From: Siphonodentalium dalli
Taxonomy: Eukaryota; Mollusca; Scaphopoda; Gadilida; Siphonodentaliidae
Assembly: GCA_032622095.1 (NCBI GenBank)
Contig: CP136068.1
Location: 52,200,443-52,264,442 of the forward strand
Length of the DNA: 64,000 bases
Direction: 5' to 3'
In this document: piece after piece, positions 10,594 through 21,756 of the stretch
Layout of the letters: each line of letters starts with the position of its first letter
How positions within the stretch are numbered: position 1 is the stretch's first letter
The notes under the pieces: generated by a model
Told to the model about the DNA's origin: nothing
The model's input: the letters and a program-made list of their open reading frames with translations, nothing else
Database searches by the model: none
Program-made: the position numbers and the translations under genes

Positions 10594-13500
10594 AGCTAAT
10601 ACTGGTAAATGTGAATTCGGGTCCCACATACTCTAGGAATACACACACCGCTGCACACTGTGGGTCAAATATAGACAAATTTTGACAAAAATCAGCTCAA
10701 ATAAGGTTGAAAACAGACATTTCTCTAATATCAGTCATGTGACAAATGTTCAGGTTGCTACATGTACCAATTATTATTGTTGCAACACATGCCGAAATAA
10801 ATTTATGAACTAAAAAGATCTTAAATCAGTTTGAAAATAAGCATAAGTCTAGTAGATCTGAAATGGCTGAAACCCAAACATGGCTGATGAATCTTAAATA
10901 CATGAAAATATTTAGGGTTATGTTAATTAGCCTTGATAATAGTGCAAGGTTACCTCTAAAGTGCACATAATTTATCTGATCATTGTGCGAGTATAAACAA
11001 AAGTTTAACTTTTTTCAACATATAATGAATTTCCCTTTCAAAATATAGTCCATTTATCAATGTATATGGATTTCTATGTGTTTTTTCCCTTTCAAATTTC
11101 ATGTGAACTCTATTATTCTGATTTATATGCAACTGCATGGATGCACTGGAAGCCCTTGTGGCAGATATTTTTGTATCTGTATTTCTGGCATGGGGGATGT
11201 CCTAGGCATTGATTGAACCATAATTTGTGTGAATAAATGGTTGCTATGGCTCCCTAATGTTCTCGTCTTGTGGGTAGAGTTTGAAAAATCTTCAAAAATG
11301 AGGTCCTGTCCCATCATGTATGGTCATGGAATGGTGCACTGGACCTAAATCATGAATATGTTAGATTAACACAACTGATAGTTGTTTTAAATACTACTTC
11401 CTGGTCACAAATGCTTGAAACATATGTTTTGTGCCCATGCTTTAAACCAGCAAGGACCATGACTGGTAAATATAATGTTTAATTAGGTGAATAGCTATTG
11501 GACTCACAGAGAGTGATAATTTGATGGATTTCACAAGTCGCAGTATCAGCATAATAAGTTGTGAACTTGTGAGGCAGATGTTGGGTTAAATTAGTCAAGT
11601 TATACAGTAATGCCCTAAGTAATCGACCTCTTAACCAAAGCAGAAGTATGGGTAACATTTCAGGATTTAGTCATGTGGCTTGTTGCCATTCATCAGAAAG
11701 CTCTCCCCGAGATTCACTACCTTTATACATTTCTATTTTCAGACTATATTAATGATGGAGAACGAGAGATGTGATTAACTCATCAGGACAAATCATTAGA
11801 ATGTAATAATGTGAGTACCATAATGATAAGCATAAATGATTATTGTATTTTGCATGCAGATCTTTAGTAACATCAACAATCAGCACTGACTGGTACAATG
11901 TACATGTAGCTGTATATGTAGCCATAAATCAATGACTTTTGGGATAAAAACATATTTCTATATAATCTACTTTTGTTGATATATTAAAGAGATTAAACTA
12001 CTAACTAATACCAATATTAGTGATAATGACTTTTTGGTGAAAAAATTTGACTTTTTTATATTAATCCCAGAGACTACAATTATCTGCTGAAGTAAATATA
12101 TATGATGTGGTATATAGACTGTTTTAACTTTTGTCACATTCTCAGGGTCAAAGTATCCTGTCAGATTATAGAATATATTCTTCAGTCATATTTAAATTTG
12201 TGCAGTACATTGTACTATTTTTCGCTAGTGTGCATTTATTATTCACATGTGTATAGCTAAATCATGGTTAGATATTTTAAGTTGAATTTCTTCTAAAATA
12301 TAAATATATATATTCCAGACTGAAGGAATTTTTGTCAAGATGATCTTTAATATGCACAAGTGTTTTCAGCGATAATGAAGAACTGAAATTGTCATCATAT
12401 ACAAAAATATTTGTAAGTTTAGAAGTCGCTCAGAATTTAAAATAGAGCGAAACATAGTACTGCACAAATTCAAATATGAGTAAGGTATACAATTGATATA
12501 CAGGGGATCCTAGTAGTTCAGTCAGTATTGGGCATGAATAAGGAATCAGAATTCCTAAATGAAAAGATGTGTACTAGTATTTAAATATCGTACATGTATA
12601 TGGTACATGTATATTTATTCCAAAAATATATAGCATATTTAATTTGTAGTAGACAATTATATCATCTCAGCCATAGAGCTTTCTCTTCCAGAATCATTCC
12701 GATAACCAAGATGGAAACAGTTTAAATTGAAAAGCACAGTATGACATCATTTGAACTAACATTGCTTGATCTGCATGTTAATCAGGAATGAGATTTTCTT
12801 CATGGCATTGCTGAGAAAGTGCATCGAACATAGCAATATATCTTTTTCAATATCATTGTCATTATTGTGTTGCTTCACAAAACTGCTGGTAACATTGTAA
12901 GAATGTAATGATTGTACATGTGGCAATTCGCTAAATTCAAGTGTGTTTAATGAACTGCAGTTGTGCAATTACTTGGAGTCTTGTCCTTCCAGCCATATCT
13001 ACATCTCTCTCTCCATTAGAACCTATAATAGAACGATAATAATATTTTATGTTATAGAAACCAACATCACTATATAAAGGAGACTGGTGCTGCCTAACTC
13101 ATGGAGTGTGTGACTCACTGGAATTGGCATCAAGTTTTGGATAGCAGATCTTGAATGTTAGTAACCAGAAAAAGTGAATAGTTTCAGTCGAGGCCAACAA
13201 ACAGTGCAAAAGACAATAACTTTCAGTTTAGTTTAATTGTTATTCTCATTAAAATTATAAAATAACAATTCTTGTAATATCAATCCACCAGCAATGTTAT
13301 ATATTAAGGTTGGCAAAATTGTAAAGTTTGATGTCTAATCTAATTATCTATACTGGCCCTCAGACAATTTTTTTTACAACAACAGACATTTTATGAAACT
13401 TGTTTTGATAACATGATTATATAAGTGCAGTTATCATCAAAACATGAAAGAAACATATATGCTGTCTCATATATTCATTCCTAGATATTGAATCAAATAA

Positions 13501-13610
13501 AATACATGTGCCACTGCCAAATAAATTGTGTTCTAAACATCGTAATATTTTTGTCCCACAATATATATTTCTAGTGACGGAAATGTCTGTTGAGTGGTGC
13601 CTTTTAACTT
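10594..13610. other. Long gene-free stretch
   Basis: About 3 kb of AT-rich DNA with only short frames that lack any recognisable domain. The one repeat I recognise is at 11605-11712 (see separate entry). GTACATGTATAT words cluster at about 12590-12620. Confidence 0.5.
11605..11712. repeat. Single-arm copy of the 13.6-kb hairpin repeat
   Basis: Reads CAGTAATGCCCTAAGTAATC, then CGACCTCTTAACCAAAGCAG, a TATGGGTAACATTTCAGG block and a CATCAGAAAGCTCTCC block. The same string forms the arms of the hairpin at 13611-13750 and recurs, inverted, at 33710-33812. It probably marks the terminal part of a transposon family. Confidence 0.7.
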
Positions 13611-13750
13611 CTTAACCAAAGCAGAATTATGGGTAACTTTTCAGGATTTAGTCGGAAATATGGCTTGTTGCCATTCATCGGAAAGCTCTCCCGAGAGCCA
13701 TATTTCCGACTAAATCCTGAAAAGTTACCCATAATTCTGCTTTGGTTAAG
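13611..13750. repeat. Perfect 55-bp inverted repeat (hairpin/cruciform)
   Basis: The arm 13611-13665 (CTTAACCAAAGCAGAATTAT...) is an exact reverse complement of 13696-13750, with a 30-nt loop at 13666-13695. The sequence after the right arm (AGGTCGATTACTGAGGGCATTACTG) continues the family consensus, but the left arm is not preceded by it. Likely two abutting transposon ends or the fold-back end of a MITE. Perfect arms suggest recent formation or gene conversion. Confidence 0.9.
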
Positions 13751-14179
13751 AGGTCGATTACTGAGGGCATTACTGTATGTCTATTATTCATTTGGAGGGA
13801 ATTCAGGATATACCAACAGATAGAAAATATCCTAAGGGAACTACTTGTCACTGAGTATTTAGTAAAGAACCTTTGACAAGCTAAGATGTAGATATAAACT
13901 ACATCAGTTATAACAAAAAAATGTTTCAAATGTCCGCTCTCAGAATTCTAATGTACATGTATGTACCTGTCAATATTCTAGTGGTGCAATCCTCAAACCA
14001 TGCTGACACCCATCGGTCTCAATCATTCTTTCATTCCTTCTATTCATATTCTGTGCTTGGACTGGGCTACAAGTGCATGAACAACTGATCTGAAATATAA
14101 GAAAAGTTTATTTAATTTTTGGTTTAACATGAAACGGCATACATTTTTAAATACTTTTCTGTCAGAAAAGAATATCTAT

Positions 14180-15440
14180 AACATCATTGGAATATTGAAT
14201 AAAGAATGTGCATCATATAAGATGACATATGACATGGTGTGAGATGTGCTGCAATTGGTTTGGAATAAAAATTCATTTTGTCCATTTTGAGTTTTTGACC
14301 ATCAGCCATGATTTTGGCCGAATAACCAAAAAATGACTCGATCTCATCCATGACAAATTTCACAATGATCTGACAAAAGATGCGACCTGTAACCCTGGTC
14401 AAAGGATTTAGTCATGCAAAGAGTAAAATCCAAGATGGCTGCCAGCGGCCATGATTTTTGGCCGACCGACCCCACTAATGTAGCTGAATGACCCCAAAAT
14501 TACTCATTCCCCATCTCCATGTCAATATTAACATCCGTGACAAATTTCATGATGATCCAAACAAAGCTACGACCTGTAGGCTGTGCCAGAGAATTTAGTC
14601 ATGCAAACAGTAAAATCTAAGATGGCTGCCAGTGGCCATTTTTTTGGCCGAATGACCCCAAAGTTACTCGTTCGTATCTACATGTCATTGTTAACATCCG
14701 TGACAAATTTCATGATAATCAGAAGAACAGTACGACCTGTAGCCCGTGCTAATGGATTGAATATTGAAATCCAAGATGGTCGCTGGCGGCCATGTTTTTT
14801 TTCTTCAGAATGACCCCAAAATGAACGGTTCTGGTCTAAATGTTGATATCAACAGCTATGTCAAATTTCATAATGATCCGACCACAAGTAGCACCTGTAA
14901 CCTGTATTGTTGACGAATCACACACACACATACGCACACACAGACGACAAAGCCATGGCAATAGCTCAAACTTTACAAAGTAAAGTTCAGCTAATAAAAC
15001 AAATGGTTGGGTTAGTCTTAACTAACATATATGTGAGCCAGAGAGGCCCATTTCACATTTATTCTTCAGGGCGAAAACTATACCTGTGTTTCTGGTAATA
15101 AACGGTCATTGAAAAATATGGGTGGGAAGGTGGTGTTTTCATTTTTAGCTCAACTTTACTTTGTAAAGTTTTAGCTATTGCCATGGCTTGGTATCGTCGT
15201 CCGTGTGTGTGTGTTTGTGTGTGACTCGTCAACAATTTCCTCTAGCACGGGCTACAGGTCGTACCTTTGGTCATTATAAAATTGGATCATTATAAAATTT
15301 GTCATAGCTGTTGGCATTGACATGTAGATGGGAACGAGTCATTTTGGGGTCATTCGGCAAAAAACATGGCCACCAGCAGCCATCTTGGATTTTACTCTTT
15401 GCATGACTAAATCCTTTGGCACGGGCTACAGGTCGTAACC
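14180..15440. mobile_element. Tandem-core repeat element, two inverted blocks
   Basis: At 14280-14880 three to four diverged tandem copies of a roughly 175-bp core repeat the phrases AAGATGGCTGCCAG(C/T)GGCCAT, TGGCCGAATGACCCC, GTGACAAATTTCATGATGATC and ACGACCTGTAG. The flank at 14890-14995 (CACACACA..., GCCATGGCAATAGCTCAAAC, TTTACAAAGTAAAG) recurs inverted at 15150-15245, followed by one inverted core to 15440. Tandem ~160-190-bp cores inside fixed flanks match what I recall of the bivalve 'pearl'-type (Helitron-like) elements; family assignment is an inference. No protein is encoded. Confidence 0.65.
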
Positions 15441-15479
15441 CTTTTATGACTGGAGCCATGCTGGTTCAGCATTAATGAT

Positions 15480-15637
15480 CCTGTGCCAGTGCATTCTATT
15501 ATATATGGAGCCTCGAATATATAAGAGAATGCACTGGCTTACAAGGTCAAGGTAAATATTGTTAAGCCAATGAATTCTCTTAAATATAAGAGAATGCATT
15601 AATTCTCTTAAATATAAGAGAATGCATTGGAACAGGG
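15480..15637. mobile_element. Double-palindrome MITE, copy 1 (shortened)
   Basis: Two consecutive hairpins built on CCAATGCATTCTCTTATATA and its complement TATATAAGAGAATGCATTGG, bounded by CCTGTGCC on the left and GGAACAGGG on the right. Same family as the perfect copy at 56843-57072 and the diverged copy at 58707-58895. Confidence 0.8.
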
Positions 15638-15816
15638 TTTTCACAAAATTTCAAGAAGATGCAGTCATGAAAGGGTTAACCCGAAGAAATTCACCTTGAT
15701 AGTTGAAGTTTTGGACATCTTACTTCTACAAAGATATTAAACTTAAAATATCATGACAAACCTATGTCTCATATACCGGTACTCGATAATTTCCTAACAG
15801 GTCACTGAACAGGTAT

Positions 15817-15844
15817 GGGGGGGGGGGGGGGGGGGGGGGGGGGG
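15817..15844. repeat. Poly-G run, 28 bases
   Basis: Uninterrupted G28. Can form G-quadruplex structure; its length in the assembly is unreliable. Confidence 0.9.
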
Positions 15845-16904
15845 ATAAAAGGACCTGAGTAACCAATTACCACCTAGTAGCTACATATGAGAAAATATAA
15901 ACTTATGATTTTATTGCTTATTATTGCTTTATATAGTCATGAAATGGTGAGAAATTAACTTTATTGAGTTGATTGTGTTGGTGTTTGGATGGATGGGTGC
16001 TACCCAAGTATGAGCAGGCTGATTATAATCCCCCCACTCACGCAGAAGCTACATCAGGGAAATTTCCAGGGCTGTTTTGATAGCTGTTACAGGTATGGGT
16101 GCCCAAACTTGAGAAGCCCAAATGACCCCAAATTCCCAGTGGACAGTATTGAATCAACCTGAATTTTCAAGGCAATTCAAAAATAAGCGCTGTATTAAAA
16201 AATCTGCAGTTGCAATACAGCCTTCATTTGCATGTTGAATTTTTAAATCAGAAATATTATGTCCTATTTATAATATATGTGTCTGTATCTGTGTTGGTTC
16301 GGTGTAGAAGCCGTATTTTCCTCTGCTGGAAACAGGTGTCCCCAAATTATCTCTGGATTCTTCCCTGAGCTACATATGAGAATTTTTGGACTATATAAAG
16401 CAAAATAAGTGATAATCAGGACTAGGTATCTCCCCCAATCCCCAACTTAATAAACTTTTTCTCGGATGAAGTATATAAAGCAAAATAAGCTATAGATGAT
16501 GTTTTGGTCATATGCAGCTACTAGATGGGCGGCGGAGAAGATTCTCAGTCCTGGGTATCTCCCCAGAGTCCACCCCCTCACAAACCCAGACTCAACCAAA
16601 TTTTTCTCAGATATAGTTAATTTCTTGCCATATCATCACTATATAAAGCAAAATATGTGATTGTGAGGGTAAAATAAGTGGAAAAATATTATGTGGGTGG
16701 GATATACCAATGTTGGTAGAGGAAAATTGTTCCACTTGTAGTCCACAATTTCCTAACAGGTACACAGGATATATACCCATCCCTGTTAACTGCATATGTT
16801 CAGCAGTTCTTATGATATTGGTTGGGGTAATGCATATTTTGGGAGGAGATATAACAAAACAAAAGACACCCATATGTAAGGCCAAGTGATAATCTGACAG
16901 ATTT
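15845..16904. other. Gene-free stretch with repeated TATATAAAGCAAAATA words
   Basis: The phrase ACTATATAAAGCAAAATAAG recurs near 16392, 16472 and 16640, each followed within about 40 bp by GGTATCTCCCC-like text, which indicates a degraded tandem repeat of roughly 80-160 bp. No gene is supported. Confidence 0.5.
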
Positions 16905-17175
16905 GATTTGCTCTTAAAGTGCCTTAAGCGAATTAATTTATTTGCTCTTTTAAAAGTAAAATTCATCTATTTGAGCTTGAGCATAAATCAGATTGTCTAG
17001 AAATAAAAAAAGAGTGAATTAGACTCTGAGAAAGGAATTACAAATAGGTGGACTAGTATATATTATTAAATACATGTATGATAGTCTCATGTCTTATTTA
17101 CACTTAAGCGCAAATGATGTGCGCTTAATTGAGCTCAAATAAATGGTTTTTTTACATAGAGCATAATTAAATGAT
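16905..17175. repeat. GCGCTTAAGCGC palindrome clusters near the right side of the 13-kb insertion
   Basis: Degenerate sites (TTTGCTCTTAAAG, CCTTAAGCGAATT, CACTTAAGCGCAAAT, GTGCGCTTAATTG) like those at 6985-7142. A perfect ATTTGCACTTAAGTGCAAAT palindrome follows at 17781-17800, beyond the nested MITE. Confidence 0.65.
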
Positions 17176-17226
17176 TGGGTCTATGAACACCTTTCATGTA
17201 TGGTACATATTCCAGATACAGATAAT

Positions 17227-17740
17227 TTAAAGGTATGGTTGGCCTTGGCGGTGGGTATCCTGTGAAAATATTTCCACCCTTCGAAAACCGCCACAAAAAT
17301 AAAGAACATCAAAATGTAGACTTTGTCCATATACAAATAAGAAATATCGCATAAACAGTATGTTATTGTCAAATGTTTGACCATTGTTATGTAAACAAAA
17401 GCATAAAAAGTTACTTTTCTGGTGTTTGTTTATATTATGATGGTAAACATAAAGAGCGTTCTTTGTTGGTGAATTCCTGATATGGAACTAATAAAGAGCG
17501 TTTATGCCATTTTTGTGTGTGATTAGCCAGTTCAAGAGTTGCATTAATATTGTGCTGTCTTCTGTAACACAATCAGGCTCTTGCTTAGGTAAAATATTGT
17601 AGGTCTTTATGATAACATGCTGTTTACGTGATGGTCATGGTATATATGAACGAAACTGTATGCGTTTTAATGTTTTTCTGTTTACGGTGATTAGAACAAA
17701 TATCAATATTTTCGACAACTAAGGCCTCACGTGCCTTTAA
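17227..17740. mobile_element. TTAA-flanked palindromic MITE, family A, copy 2
   Basis: Bounded by TTAA at 17227-17230 and 17737-17740, with ends AAGGTATGGTTGGCC and GGCCTCACGTGCCTT. Inner blocks GCGGTGGGTATCCTGTGAAAA and CCGCCACAAA match copy 1 at 117-498, but the two halves are more diverged and the centre is longer. No protein is encoded. Nested within the 13-kb insertion. Confidence 0.7.
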
Positions 17741-17803
17741 TAGCACTTTGAATGTGCAAATGATTTACGCTGTTTAAATAATTTGCACTTAAGTGCAAAT
17801 GAA

Positions 17804-18068
17804 CAGGTCATGGTGAACCAACGATCGACCTTTATTAGACTAATCGCTATAGAATAGACCGATTGGTCATTCATCATATGCAGGCATTGGGGATAAGTCG
17901 AGTCACTCTGAACTGTTCTATATTGGTAATTATATTACATCCAATACTTAAAAAGAGATAATTATAATTTCTGTTGAAAGACACGGAATAATTATTTAGT
18001 GAATATATTCAATATAAAGATAGACTGATCAGTTTTATACAGATCAACCAGTGGTTCACCGAGACCTG
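17804..18068. mobile_element. MITE, family C, copy 1
   Basis: Inverted ends CAGGTCATGGTGAACCA and TGGTTCACCGAGACCTG (right end mirrors left with a few mismatches), about 265 bp. Interior shares TTTATT(T)AGACTAATCG with the neighbouring copy 2. No coding sequence. Confidence 0.65.
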
Positions 18069-18118
18069 CATATGATTGTTGAGCTTCGGTACATTCAATG
18101 CAATTATTAATAAACATG

Positions 18119-18447
18119 CAGGTCTGTGTGAACCACCAATAGATCTTTATTTAGACTAATCGATCTAATATAGACTGGTCTTACACCACCTGGATGCATC
18201 TGAGATAAGGGGAGTCACACTAAACTGTTCCATGATATCGTTCAACTTGGTAACTACTTAAAAACATTTGGATTTCTTTTGAGAGAATGAGAATATAAAT
18301 AAACGTTTAAAAATCTTCAAACAAACACCATTTAAATATTCAAGAATTGGAGAAAGCACCTCTCGGCTACTGACAGTGACTGACTCGGCATGTCAGTGTC
18401 AGCCATGTTTTATTGGATTTCGATCAATTGGTGTTCACCCAGACCTG
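18119..18447. mobile_element. MITE, family C, copy 2
   Basis: Ends CAGGTCTGTGTGAACCACCA and TTGGTGTTCACCCAGACCTG, about 329 bp, starting only 50 bp after copy 1. The interior repeats the AGACTAATCG, GGGAGTCACACTAAACTGTTC and TTTAAA blocks of copy 1, so the two are members of one family inserted next to each other or tandemly duplicated. Confidence 0.65.
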
Positions 18448-18968
18448 ATATTTAAATGTGAATTTGGGCTCCCTTTCCCATACAATTAAGACACAAACTT
18501 ACGCAACCTTCCAAGTCTGCATGGGGTTGACATCAGCCGATATACTGCAACGTATTCATCCATCAGTTCATGCCAATAATGGAAACTTGTTTGTGACTCG
18601 TCTTCCATTCCAGATCATTCCAAGTTTAACCTGCTGGCTGCTGTCAACTGTCTAGGATTACTTGAGTACCGGTACGATTAAACGGACACTGACCGTGGAA
18701 TGTCGCATTTCCATATCACATAAGCGTTGCTAGTATAATTTCTGCAATATATGCTGTCTTTGTGGTGCGAATTTCTCACAACAAACGTCGTTAAGTTGGG
18801 AAGTAACAAATGCGGAAGTTACAATTTATGGGTTTTCCCCAACCCGGAGGTAAACAAATCAGACAGTGCTTAAAGTCACGCAGTCGGAGGACATCGCGTG
18901 GCGAGGGGACTGAACTCTGTTTTGCAACTTGCGATCGACGTACCACCGGTCATCTGAGTACTATCCCT
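18448..18968. other. Gene-free right end of the 13-kb insertion
   Basis: No recognisable gene. The GC content rises toward the terminus (18840-18960, with GCGATCGACG and CGCGTGGCGAGGGG), as also seen just inside the left end (GGCGCGCGC near 6010). Ends with AGTACTATCCCT-TTAA. Confidence 0.5.
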
Positions 18969-18972
18969 TTAA

Positions 18973-21423
18973 ACTGGATTCCGGATTCCAGGGTCAATTT
19001 GAAGCTGGATTCCGGATTCCAGCGTCATTTTAAAACTGGATTCCTGACTCAAGGGGGAGGGGGAAGGGGCCCTCATTACTATATGCAGTATATCACTGTA
19101 GTATGGTATTTCAATAGTACTGCATGATATCACTACAGTGCGTACGTAGCTGTTGAGTTTTCTGTCAATTTGCGAGAAACAATAAAGTATAGGCTATATA
19201 TAGGCCTACCGGTACCGGTACCGTACTATAGTAGGCTACGTATAGGTAGTATACCGGTACCGTTGTATAAACAATTGTTGGAAAGTCTAAACTCTTCATA
19301 AATATAATGGAACATTTTTACTATAGTACTAGGCCTATATATAGTTGACTGGTAATACTATACTAGAATTATGTTATTTTTTAGTAGAATTATATTATAT
19401 AGGAGTGTATGTAAACTATGGTATATTAGGCCTACTATAGCGCAGGTGTCCAAAATGCCGTGGTATATTTTACTGCACATGGTATTTCTACTAGTACTAT
19501 AGTATTTTTTTCATAAGGTCATCAATCAAAATATGCAAACAGTCCGAATATGAAGTTATGCCATGAATGCATGTTCCCGTTACGTTCGAATGTTATAATG
19601 CATCGATATTCGACAATGAAGTTCGATATCTCAAACAGGAGAGGCGGAGACGTGATTCGCGTGGACAGGTACACGTATGCACGTGAGCAAATCGACTTCA
19701 AGAAACGAGAAAACCCCAGTTCCGAAATTCCCGCCTTTTAAGAAATTAATTACCATGGAGATCGGCTTCCGCGTGTAACTTTTGTTCTAAAAATAGCTTC
19801 ACGCGCACTGACTGAAAGTCGATGACGCCATTTTGGAAAACGGGGTTTACCGAGTCGAGGAAAACAACGTGCTTTTCATTGTTTACAATGGATTTTCGAC
19901 GTTTTGAGAAGTTACATCATGATGACACTCACGCCAATTGATACAACCACATCATTTCACACTATATACTACTGATATTTGGATTTAACGGACGTTTTAG
20001 TTGTAAAATTTCAAACTGTTCGAATGCGCGCCAATTGGGCCTAAAAAGTTTCAGGACATGTCTTGTTTCGGCTAGATTTTCGATTTGTCTTGGATTTTTA
20101 CCTTGTTCTGTGATATTTATCCGTCAGTGGTGATACAGAAACAAATATTATAAACAGCGTTATATAGGTAAGCTCAAATTTGAAATCGGAAATTGACTCA
20201 TTTTCTAGTTGCTTGGTGGTTTTTGCGTTTGTTGACAGTCATCTCGTGACTCATTCAATTCATTACGTCGCACGCGTTTCTCTGTTCAGACAAAGCTGTA
20301 ACTACGGATTTCCCCGTTTCCCAATCTAATATTTAAACCTTAAAAATATAAATGAACACAATCGTGACTATATCTTATCTTTCCATGATCTGGTTCATTG
20401 TGAATATTCTGTAATTTCTTTTCCTTTTAGACACGTGTCGGCCAATGTTTTCATGAGATTCAAGTTCGGAACATGCATTCGCTCCGCTGACCTGATTTCA
20501 CTCCACTCCAAGTTAACAATTGGATCGAACTGCATTTCTCATATCGGTTTGCTTCCACTGCAGACTGACATTTCAAGTACATGACTGGCCAATTGGGTCA
20601 CCCGAGTGCATCAATACAATTGGGTTTCAGGATGCACAATTTATTGGCTGATCAGATCAGGGACGCCAAACAAGACTATGCATGTGGGCATGTATGTGCT
20701 TGTATTAAATGGTTGTAGGATACTTTTTTCTCTACCAACCATTGTAAGAAAAAATGTCTTGTTTAAATTGAAATAAATAAGGCTGAATTAGCACTAAACA
20801 AAATATTGCAGCCAATTAATTCCTAGTAGAATTCGAGACTGAAATAATATTGATTTTGGAATTATATAAAGACGATATCGTTCAGGATTATTATGTATTT
20901 TATAGGACACAAATTATTGATTGAATTCCCTGATGTAAATGGAATGTGTATTCAGCCATTTTTGGGTTTCAGATATACAATATTATAAAGATAGTGCATC
21001 CTATTCAAACATATTTCATCTCTGATAATACTGTGGGTTTAATAGTCAGCTCTCATAATTGGTTACGGCAATCAGCAATGCTGAAGTCATCTGTATCTGT
21101 AGATATTACAGTGCAGGAACCTATTCTGGTTGTACATGTAGACGCACTGGTCCAGTTGCTACCACGGCCGAGTAACTTTATAACCCTTGTGGTGACTCCA
21201 GTAGCGTTATTTAACATGCACACACTGAGGCGTGTACACAGGGCAGCCATTAATGTCCGCGCCCGATCGGACAGCGTACTGCACCCACAACAACATACCC
21301 ATGATACCTGGATAAGTGTTGTAATGGGGGGAGTTGGCATTTTGCATTCGGATCTTTATTTAGTGATCTCGAGTGAGACTTTTCAGCCTGACAAACTTGG
21401 TATCTGACCGAGGTATGATTTTT
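18973..21423. other. Gene-free part of duplicated segment, copy A
   Basis: Begins with three diverged CTGGATTCC(G)GATTCCAG units (to about 19050) and a G/C block. 19080-19420 is rich in ATAC, GGTACCGGTACC and GTAGGCCTA palindromes. 19550-21040 looks single-copy apart from copy B. At 20946-21407 (+) and 21340-21053 (-) overlapping frames are open on both strands and stay open in copy B (39181-39510 and 39443-39156); a changed codon alters the residue in both frames (Asn/Asp on plus, Leu/Ser on minus), so neither looks under protein constraint. I do not call a gene. Confidence 0.5.
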
Positions 21424-21500
21424 GTCAGAATTCCCTGACCAGGTTGCGATCCCCGGTCCGCTAGCACGAGAGACCAGTACGCTACCTCTCGGCCACTGAC
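21424..21500 (-). ncRNA. tRNA-like sequence (degenerate tRNA or SINE head), copy A
   Basis: On the minus strand a 77-nt sequence begins GTCAGTGGCCGAGAGGTAGC, carrying an A-box-like TGGCCGAGAGG, and contains GGGATCGCAACC where a B box (GGTTCGANNCC) is expected. Ends GTCAG/CTGAC pair, an anticodon-like arm CTGGT-CTCTCGT-GCTAG and a T-like arm CCGGG-(8-nt loop)-CCTGG can be drawn. The 3' part TGGTCAGGGAA is like a tRNA-Glu 3' end, but its 5' partner is missing, so a functional tRNA is unlikely. A tRNA-derived SINE head is the best reading; the SINE body was not delimited. Confidence 0.4.
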
Positions 21501-21756
21501 TTCCCTTGCTGAAGCATACTGGGCGATGGCAAAGGGTTGCTGTCGCAGATTGCTGAAGCCAAACAATCTGAATTAATAGGTCTGGTTAGTCTTTCTCATC
21601 TTTGGTTAGATCATACCATGAATCTCTACTCTGGCTAACACCCGTAGAGATCATATTCCATCAGTACAAAACGTAGGAACTTTTTGAAGTTTTGACAGGG
21701 AACCTTGTAAAGTCGAAAATAATTATGCACGGAGAACATGTTTCTTTATATTATTA

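Larger units (their letters stand above)
5941..18972. mobile_element. 13-kb TTAA-flanked insertion with 12-bp terminal inverted repeats
   Basis: Left junction: TTAA at 5941-5944 followed by AGTGATAGTACT. Right junction: AGTACTATCCCT followed by TTAA at 18969-18972. The ends are inverted repeats matching at 11 of 12 bases. Copy B has the empty site GTTTC-TTAA-ACTGG at 37068-37081 with one TTAA, so the 13,024 bp between the TTAAs were inserted in A or precisely removed from B. TTAA duplication and precise excision are hallmarks of the piggyBac superfamily. I see no transposase with the expected catalytic region; the content is palindrome arrays, nested MITEs and tandem repeats, so it would be non-autonomous or a decayed carrier. 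A deletion by microhomology is less likely because it would not explain the TIR match. Confidence 0.8.
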
